Source: an uncultured Flavonifractor sp.
GTDB lineage: Bacteria; Bacillota; Clostridia; Oscillospirales; Oscillospiraceae
Length of the DNA stretch: 53,974 nucleotides
Assembly: GCA_910585415.1 (NCBI GenBank)
Contig: CAJUDT010000007.1
Coordinates: 1-53,974 of the forward strand
Direction: 5' to 3'
A model generated the notes under the pieces. It searched no databases. It had not been told where the DNA came from and was given only the letters and a program-made list of their open reading frames with translations. The first letter of the stretch is position 1, and every line of letters starts with the position of its first letter. Below are positions 48,471-53,974 of the stretch, piece after piece. Both the position numbers and the translations under genes were made by a program.

Positions 48471-50072
48471 TCAGAAAGAAGCGCCGCCAAATTCGTGGAA
48501 GGTGAGGTCTTTGTTGCGCTCCTGGGTCCAGCCAACGGCCCACTGGGAGCCGAAAAGCAGGAGCTGGTTGCCCTTGTAGTCCTCCACCAGCTTGACGTCG
48601 GTGCCCAGAATCAGGTCTTCCTCTTTGGCGGGCTCGCCGCTGGCAGTTTCAATCCACCGGAGGTATTCATAGGGAAGTCCCTCCATGTAGAGGTCCACAT
48701 TATACTCGTTTTTCAGGCGGTACTCCAATACGTCAAATTGCAGGGTGCCCACCACGCCTACGATGACTTCCTCCATGCCGGTATAGGGCGTCTTGAAAAT
48801 CTGAATAGCGCCCTCCTGGGCAATCTGTTCCATGCCCTTCAAAAACTGCTTGCGCTTCATGGTGTCCCGGCTGCGCACCCGGCGGAAATGTTCCGGGGCA
48901 AAGGTGGGGATGGGGTCAAAGCGGAACTTCTGCCCCGGCGCACAGAGGGTATCCCCAATGGAAAAGATGCCCGGGTCAAAAACACCGATGATATCCCCGG
49001 CGTAGGCTTCCTCGATAATCTCCCGCTCGGCGGCCATGAGCTGCTGAGGCCGGGAGAGGCGGATTTTCTTGCCGCCCTGGACGTGATAGACCTCCTTATC
49101 CGCGTCAAAGCGCCCGGAAACCACCCGCAGAAAGGCGATACGGTCCCGATGGGCCTTGTTCATGTTGGCCTGAATCTTGAACACGAAGGCGGAGAAAGCG
49201 TCGTCCATGCAGTCCACCACCAGCTCCCCGGCGCTCCGGGACAGGGGGGGCGTGGTCATGCGCAAAAATTCCTCCAAGAAGGGCTCCACGCCGAAGTTGG
49301 TCAGGGCGGAGCCGAAGAACACCGGGGAGAGCTTCCCATGGCGGACCCGCTCTAAGTCGAACTCCGCCGCCGCCCCGTCCAAAAGCTCAATGTCGTCGGT
49401 AAGCTGCTGGTGGAGCCGCTGGCCAATCAGGCCGTCCAGGCCGGGGTCGTCCAGGCGCACCTGGGTGGCAGTGGCCGCTTTGGCCCCGCCGTTGGAGGTG
49501 AAGTGGATGATTTCCCCCTTGCCCCGGTCGTACACGCCCTGAAACTCCTTGCCGCAGCCGATGGGCCAGTTGACCGGGTAAGTCTCAATGCCCAGCTCGT
49601 GCTCCAGCTCCTCGCAGAGCTCGAAGGGGTCCCGGGCCTCCCGGTCCATTTTGTTGATGAAAGTGAAGATGGGAATGTCCCGCATAGCGCAGACCTTAAA
49701 GAGCTTGCGGGTCTGGGCCTCCACGCCCTTGGCGGCATCAATGACCATGACGGCGGAGTCGGCGGCCATGAGAGTGCGGTAGGTGTCCTCCGAAAAGTCC
49801 TGGTGGCCGGGGGTGTCCAGGATGTTGATGCAAAACCCCTCGTACTGGAACTGCATAACCGAGGAGGTGACGGAAATTCCCCTCTGCTTCTCAATCTCCA
49901 TCCAATCGGAGGTGGCGGAGCGGGCATTTTTTTTGCCCTTGACCGCCCCGGCCTGGGCGATGGCTCCGCCGTAGAGGAGAAATTTTTCGGTGAGTGTGGT
50001 CTTGCCCGCGTCCGGGTGGGAGATAATGGCAAAGGTCCGGCGGCGGTTGATTTCAGCTTCATAATTTGGCAT
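48471..50072 (-). CDS. prfC: Peptide chain release factor 3
   Basis: 533 residues. GTPase that recycles RF1/RF2 from the ribosome. P-loop HPDAGKTTLTEK, switch I EKQRGISVTSS, G3 DTPGHQDFSED, G4 NKMD, then RF3-specific domains. ATG at 50072 is used because GGAGG is correctly spaced before it; the frame is open to 50135. The stop lies 14 bp upstream of the deformylase remnant. Confidence 0.96.
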   Translation of the reverse strand: MPNYEAEINRRRTFAIISHPDAGKTTLTEKFLLYGGAIAQAGAVKGKKNARSATSDWMEIEKQRGISVTSSVMQFQYEGFCINILDTPGHQDFSEDTYRTLMAADSAVMVIDAAKGVEAQTRKLFKVCAMRDIPIFTFINKMDREARDPFELCEELEHELGIETYPVNWPIGCGKEFQGVYDRGKGEIIHFTSNGGAKAATATQVRLDDPGLDGLIGQRLHQQLTDDIELLDGAAAEFDLERVRHGKLSPVFFGSALTNFGVEPFLEEFLRMTTPPLSRSAGELVVDCMDDAFSAFVFKIQANMNKAHRDRIAFLRVVSGRFDADKEVYHVQGGKKIRLSRPQQLMAAEREIIEEAYAGDIIGVFDPGIFSIGDTLCAPGQKFRFDPIPTFAPEHFRRVRSRDTMKRKQFLKGMEQIAQEGAIQIFKTPYTGMEEVIVGVVGTLQFDVLEYRLKNEYNVDLYMEGLPYEYLRWIETASGEPAKEEDLILGTDVKLVEDYKGNQLLLFGSQWAVGWTQERNKDLTFHEFGGASF

Positions 50073-50151
50073 GTTGGTTCCTCCAAAAGCCGGTGGGCCT
50101 TGGGCCCAAAACCGGCGGATATCGTGTAGCGGCATTGTGCAGGGGGGAGCA

Positions 50152-50802
50152 TCAGGGGGGACTCAAGGCCTCCGCCGCAGCGGGGAGCTCCGCAAAGTCC
50201 TGGACAGCCGGCAGGTGCTCCGGCACGCGCCCAAAGCCATACGCGGCGTGGAGAAAGGGGACTCCCGCCTGACAGGCGGCGTTCCAATCCCCCTGGGTGT
50301 CCCCGATGTAGAGGGGCTGCTTCAGCCCGTTGCGCTCCATCACCAAACGGATATTATCCCCCTTGGGCTTTCCGGTGCGGCCAGGGTCCTCATAGTCCGT
50401 AAAATACCCGCCCAGGCCGTGGGCCTGGAAAAAGGCCTCAATATACCCGTCCTGGCAGTTGCTGACGATGAACAGGGGATACCGGGCGGCGAGCAGAGCC
50501 AAGGTTTCCGGCACATGGGGATACAACACGCCCCCGTGTTCCGCCACATAGGCGTTTTCGTCAGTCAATATCCCGTCCAGCACGGCGGAAAAGCGGTCCT
50601 CCCGCAGCTCCGGCAGCAGGCGGCGAAGGATATCGTCCATGAGCATCCCCATACATCCCTCTATGCCGGAGCGGGTAATGCGTCCGGCAAATTCCGGGGC
50701 CAGCCGCTCCAACGTCAGGTTCCAGGAGCGGCACACCGTGTCTGCGGAGTCCCAAAGGGTCCCATCCAAATCGAAAATCAGTCCGTCAAACAGCTTCCAC
50801 AC
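50152..50802 (-). CDS. HAD-family phosphatase (phosphoglycolate phosphatase-like)
   Basis: 216 residues. HAD motif I FDLDGTLWDS, motif II VSNCQDG, motif III Lys in TGKPKGDN, motif IV GDTQGDWNAA, with a small helical cap after motif I. Probably removes phosphate from a small metabolite; substrate not predictable. The start is a GTG at 50802 with no strong ribosome binding site, so the N-terminus is less certain. A promoter lies at 50860-50889. Confidence 0.85.
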   Translation of the reverse strand: MWKLFDGLIFDLDGTLWDSADTVCRSWNLTLERLAPEFAGRITRSGIEGCMGMLMDDILRRLLPELREDRFSAVLDGILTDENAYVAEHGGVLYPHVPETLALLAARYPLFIVSNCQDGYIEAFFQAHGLGGYFTDYEDPGRTGKPKGDNIRLVMERNGLKQPLYIGDTQGDWNAACQAGVPFLHAAYGFGRVPEHLPAVQDFAELPAAAEALSPP

Positions 50803-50859
50803 CCCATATCATGAAAAGGACCACATCCGCAGGGATGCGGCCGGAGATTTTGTTGTTCT

Positions 50860-50889
50860 ACTATACCATATCCACCGCCCGGATTGCAA
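50860..50889 (-). promoter_or_regulatory. Promoter of the HAD phosphatase gene
   Basis: Minus strand: -35 TTGCAA (50884-50889), -10 TATAGT (50860-50865), 18-bp spacer, ~58 bp upstream of the start codon. Confidence 0.5.
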
Positions 50890-50994
50890 GCCTTCCCAAA
50901 CCATATTTTGCCGCGATTTTGGCTTTTGCGGGGCACCTTTCAGATTTCCCGCATAGGATGGTCTGAAATCTGGAGAAACAGGAGGCAAACACTT

Positions 50995-51648
50995 ATGGAA
51001 CCAGGAAAAACCACCAACGGCGCCCCCCTGCCCACCGCCTATGACCGGGAGACGTTCCAGCGGGTCTGGCAGCGGGTCATGCCCCAAGAGCGGCCCGACT
51101 GCCCCATTGAGGTGGACGCCCCCGCCGCGGAGCCCACCTCCGCCCTGGCGGTGCCCGCCGTGCCCGCCGAAGCCGCCCCCGCCCCCGTCCTGCGGCAGGA
51201 GGTGGAGCCCAGCCTGCCCGAGTGCGGCGTACCCTGCCTGGGGGAGGCCTCCGCCGTATATGGCCCGCTGCTTCAGCAGCTCATCGACCACGAGCTGGCC
51301 GACTGCCGGGCCTATCAGGCCCTCTCCCGCCGGGCCCAGGGGAACGCGGCCCGTGTGCTGGCCAGTATGGCCGCCGACGAGTACCGACACGCCAAGCGCC
51401 TCTCTACCGCCTATTTCCTCATCTCCGGGGTGCGCTACTGGCCCGCCGAGCGGGGCGGAGGCCAGCCGGTCCAGCCCTTCCTGGCCGCCCTGCGGGAGCA
51501 TTTTGGGGAGGAGCAGCGGGCCCAATGCTCCTATCTGGCGGCGGCGGAGGAGACAACTGATTCCTGCCTGCGGGAACTCTATCTGGAGCTGGCCGGGGAC
51601 GAGGAAACCCATGCCGGCCTGCTGCGGAGCATCCTGGAGCAGATGTAG
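50995..51648 (+). CDS. Ferritin-like (rubrerythrin-type) protein
   Basis: 217 residues. The first ~75 residues are Pro/Ala-rich and likely disordered. The rest forms a four-helix bundle with diiron-type motifs: HELADCRAYQ (Glu), ADEYRHAKR (ExxH), AAEETTDSC (Glu) and GDEETHAGL (ExxH). ATG at 50995 follows CAGGAGG. It precedes two cell-wall enzymes without signal peptides; a spore or coat-related role or peroxide defence is conceivable but not shown. Confidence 0.8.
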   Translation: MEPGKTTNGAPLPTAYDRETFQRVWQRVMPQERPDCPIEVDAPAAEPTSALAVPAVPAEAAPAPVLRQEVEPSLPECGVPCLGEASAVYGPLLQQLIDHELADCRAYQALSRRAQGNAARVLASMAADEYRHAKRLSTAYFLISGVRYWPAERGGGQPVQPFLAALREHFGEEQRAQCSYLAAAEETTDSCLRELYLELAGDEETHAGLLRSILEQM

Positions 51649-51663
51649 AAAGGAGGCGCTGGA

Positions 51664-52404
51664 ATGCCCATCATTTACTTATCGCCCAGCACACAGGAGA
51701 ATAACCTTTACGTCAACGGCGGCACAGAAGAGCAGTGGATGAACCGGCTGGCCGATGCGCTGGAGCCCTATCTGACCGCCTCCGGCATCCGCTACAGCCG
51801 CAACACCCCCGATATGACGGCGGCCTCATCCATCCGGGCCTCCAACGCGGGGGACTACGACTTACATCTAGCGCTCCACTCCAATGCCGCCCCCGAGGGA
51901 CGGTACGGCACCGTGCGGGGTATTTTGGTCTATTATTACCCCGGCTCTACCCAGGGAAAGCGGGCGGCGGAGCTGGTGGCCGACAGCCTGAAAACCATTT
52001 ACCCCCTGCCCAACAAGGTCCGGGCGGAGTCCACCACCGCCATCGGGGAGGTCCGCCGGGTGCGGGCGCCGTCGGTGTTCATCGAGCTGGGCTATCACGA
52101 CAACCCCGACGACGCGGCCTGGATTCAAAGCAACCTGGACGCCGCTGCCCGGAGCATCGCCCTGGCCCTGACGGAATATTTCGGTCTGCCCTTCCTGGAG
52201 CCCCGGCCCCCGCGCACAGGGGTGGTGGATGTGTCCTGGGGCTACCTGAACATCCGGGACCGGCCGGACCGCTCCGCCCCCGTGGTGGCTCAGGCTGTGG
52301 ATGGTACCCGTGTGACCGTGGTGAACCGGTGGGAAAACTGGCTGTTGGTCCGGCTGGGGGAGGTGCTGGGGTGGGCCAGCGCCGACTTTGTCACCCTGCT
52401 GTAG
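51664..52404 (+). CDS. N-acetylmuramoyl-L-alanine amidase-like protein with SH3 domain
   Basis: 246 residues, no signal peptide. Amidase_3-type domain (about 1-180): LALHSNA holds a zinc His and VFIELGYHDN the catalytic Glu. In place of the usual first motif DPGHGG it has YLSPSTQENN, so the first zinc His is missing or replaced, as in a subgroup of clostridial amidases. A C-terminal SH3-like domain (YLNIRDRPDRSAPVV to WASADFVTLL) would bind wall. RBS AAAGGAGG. Next gene 9 bp on also targets the wall. Confidence 0.85.
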   Translation: MPIIYLSPSTQENNLYVNGGTEEQWMNRLADALEPYLTASGIRYSRNTPDMTAASSIRASNAGDYDLHLALHSNAAPEGRYGTVRGILVYYYPGSTQGKRAAELVADSLKTIYPLPNKVRAESTTAIGEVRRVRAPSVFIELGYHDNPDDAAWIQSNLDAAARSIALALTEYFGLPFLEPRPPRTGVVDVSWGYLNIRDRPDRSAPVVAQAVDGTRVTVVNRWENWLLVRLGEVLGWASADFVTLL

Positions 52405-52413
52405 GGGGCCGCG

Positions 52414-53694
52414 ATGGTAATCCATGTGGTGCGTCCTGGGGATACGGTCTACAGGCTCTCTCTGGAATACGGGGTGCCCATGAGCCAGATTGTGGCGGAC
52501 AACGGAATTTCCGACGCCCATCAGCTGGTGCAGGGGCAGGCCCTGGTGATTCAGTTTCCCCGGCTGGTCCACACGGTCCAGCCAAGGGAGAGCCTCACCT
52601 CCATCGGGCGGCAGTACGGTGTAACGCCCCGTCAGCTCATGCAGAACAACCCCATTTTGGAGGGGAGCCCCGTCCTCTACCCTGGGCAGACCCTGGTGAT
52701 TGCCTACCAGGGGGAGAAGGAGGGGGTCCTGTCGGCAAACGCCTATGCCTACCCCTATATTGACCCGGAACTCCTGCGGTCCAGTGTCCCCTATCTCACC
52801 TACCTGACCCCCTTTACTTACGGCTTTACTCCACAAGGGGCACTGGTGGACCTGAACGACGGAGCCCTCATTGCCGCCGCCCAGGCGGGCGGAGCGGTGC
52901 CATTGATGCACCTGTCAACCCTGACAGAGGACGGGGGTTTCTCCAATGATTTGGCCCATTTGGTGCTCAACGACCTGCGGATACAGGAGGTGCTGATTAC
53001 AAACGTTGTCCGCGTCATGGGCGAAAAGGGGTATCGCGGGCTGGATATCGACTTTGAGTACGTCTTTCCAGAGGACGCCCTCCCTTACGCCGCCTTTATC
53101 CGCCGGCTCAGGGAGCGCCTGTCCCCCCTGGGCTGGCCGGTGATTGCCGCCCTGGCCCCCAAAATCGCGGCGGACCAGCAGGGGCTTTTGTATCAGGGCC
53201 ACGATTATGCCGCCATCGGCGCGGCGGCGGACCGGGTATTGCTGATGACCTACGAATGGGGGTATACCTACGGCCCGCCCATGGCGGTGGCCCCGCTGCC
53301 CAACGTACGGCAGGTGGTGGAGTACGCCTTGACCGAGATACCCGCCGAAAAGATTTACCTGGGCGTGCCGACCTACGGCTATGACTGGCCCCTGCCTTTT
53401 GTCCAGGGGGAGACGAAGGCCCAATCCATTTCCCCCCAGACGGCGGTCTACCGGGCCCGAAAATACGGCGCGGCCATTCAGTACAGCCAGAGCGCCCAGG
53501 CCCCCTGGTTCCGCTACACCGACGAAAACGGCCGGGCGCACGAGGTCTGGTTTGAGGACGCCCGGAGCATTCGGGCAAAGCTGGCCCTGATTCCCGCCTA
53601 CGGCCTGTATGGGGTGGGCTATTGGAATCTCATGCGGCGGTTCCCTCAAAATTGGCGGGTGCTCAACGCCCTGTATGACATCCGCGAGGAATAA
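52414..53694 (+). CDS. LysM-GH18 spore cortex/germination glycosidase-like protein (YaaH/SleL type)
   Basis: 426 residues, no signal peptide. Two LysM repeats (VVRPGDTVYRLSLEYGV at 4-20 and HTVQPRESLTSIGRQYGV at about 52-69) followed by a GH18 barrel with the catalytic DxxDxE in GLDIDFEYV. This order is that of YaaH/SleL N-acetylglucosaminidases, which act on spore cortex peptidoglycan and lack normal export signals because they are built into the spore from the mother cell. Supports a spore-forming host. Confidence 0.9.
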   Translation: MVIHVVRPGDTVYRLSLEYGVPMSQIVADNGISDAHQLVQGQALVIQFPRLVHTVQPRESLTSIGRQYGVTPRQLMQNNPILEGSPVLYPGQTLVIAYQGEKEGVLSANAYAYPYIDPELLRSSVPYLTYLTPFTYGFTPQGALVDLNDGALIAAAQAGGAVPLMHLSTLTEDGGFSNDLAHLVLNDLRIQEVLITNVVRVMGEKGYRGLDIDFEYVFPEDALPYAAFIRRLRERLSPLGWPVIAALAPKIAADQQGLLYQGHDYAAIGAAADRVLLMTYEWGYTYGPPMAVAPLPNVRQVVEYALTEIPAEKIYLGVPTYGYDWPLPFVQGETKAQSISPQTAVYRARKYGAAIQYSQSAQAPWFRYTDENGRAHEVWFEDARSIRAKLALIPAYGLYGVGYWNLMRRFPQNWRVLNALYDIREE

Positions 53695-53775
53695 ATGGGC
53701 TTAAATGGAAATTGTTAACAAATTATTTACAGAGAGTTTGGAATGCGTTCATCATTTTTTCTTGAGTCGTGGTAG

Positions 53776-53897
53776 TATAATACCTGTCAGGATACCAGAG
53801 GCAACCTCAAAAGACTCCTCCTCACTTCCCTCTCTCTTTTCCGCGCACATACCGAACACAGCCCCCCGCAGGAATCGCCTGCGGGGGGCTGTGTTTT
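53776..53897 (+). ncRNA. Candidate small RNA with C-rich region
   Basis: A perfect TATAAT (53776-53781) but a poor -35 is followed ~75 nt later by a strong terminator, giving a predicted transcript of about 110 nt from ~53788 that encodes no convincing protein. It contains the pyrimidine stretch CTCCTCCTCACTTCCCTC, complementary to Shine-Dalgarno sequences, like the C-rich loops of Firmicute regulatory RNAs. It might instead be an attenuated leader of the gene starting at 53948. Confidence 0.4.
53855..53897 (+). terminator. Strong terminator near the window end
   Basis: An 18-bp perfect stem (53855-53872 with 53878-53895) around AATCG, including CAGCCCCCCGCAGG, followed by TTC after GTGTT. 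One of the strongest hairpins in the window. Confidence 0.85.
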
Positions 53898-53947
53898 CAG
53901 ACGGTCGAAAAACCGCTTCGACCAAAGGATTCGGAGGGAAAGATAGT

Positions 53948-53974
53948 GTGAAAGAAAACCGTCAGGGTTTTCTT
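53948..53974 (+). CDS. Start of a gene cut by the window edge
   Basis: GTG followed by eight open codons (reads VKENRQGFL) with GGAGGGA 6 nt upstream. Too short for identification. Confidence 0.45.

Overview
The window looks like chromosome from a high-GC, anaerobic, spore-forming member of the Clostridia, most like the butyrate-producing Oscillospiraceae of the gut (Flavonifractor / Intestinimonas type). This is inference from the GC-rich codon use, strong GGAGG-type ribosome binding sites, an EFR1-type ferredoxin, a YaaH/SleL-type LysM-GH18 protein and an oxygen-sensitive 4-hydroxybutyryl-CoA dehydratase. No rRNA, tRNA, CRISPR array or insertion sequence was found.

Layout. 1-8.6 kb: an HTH-PfkB kinase, carAB, three small proteins of unknown role and a flavodoxin/ferredoxin fusion protein. 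8.7-16.3 kb: a catabolic cluster on the minus strand (GPH-type transporter, beta-keto acid cleavage enzyme, family III CoA-transferase, MFS transporter, TetR regulator) facing a divergent 3-hydroxyacid dehydrogenase; a 44-bp dyad lies in the divergent promoter region and related sites precede the cleavage enzyme. 16.6-32.8 kb: a complete hexuronate locus (uxaB, uxaA, gntR, uxaC, uxuB, uxuA, eda, kdgK). Inside it sit an amino-acid-type ABC importer, two tandem bicupins and two TIM-barrel isomerase-like proteins, the first of which has lost most of its predicted active-site residues.

33-41.8 kb: a membrane protein, a PAS sigma-54 activator, a -24/-12 promoter with two upstream palindromes, then a permease, abfD, a NifU-like Fe-S protein, a Cys-motif/FabZ fusion, a GldA-like alcohol dehydrogenase and a 4-hydroxybutyrate CoA-transferase. 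Together these suggest sigma-54-controlled conversion of 4-hydroxybutyrate to crotonyl-CoA. 42-46.6 kb: a compact ACP / metallo-hydrolase / LuxE / LuxC / AMP-ligase set that looks like a carrier-protein-dependent carboxylate-to-aldehyde reduction pathway of unknown product. This is my best candidate for an undescribed system. 46.7-54 kb: a cytoplasmic alpha-amylase, a peptide deformylase remnant, prfC, a HAD phosphatase, a ferritin-like protein, two signal-less cell-wall hydrolase-like proteins and, at the edge, a possible small RNA and the start of another gene.

Working together: both uronate branches converge on 2-keto-3-deoxygluconate, which KdgK and Eda turn into pyruvate and glyceraldehyde-3-phosphate. 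The 4-hydroxybutyrate genes would feed crotonyl-CoA into butyrate formation by enzymes outside the window. The minus-strand cluster would oxidise a 3-hydroxyacid to a beta-keto acid and split it with acetyl-CoA. All assignments are by reading motifs; no database search was possible.
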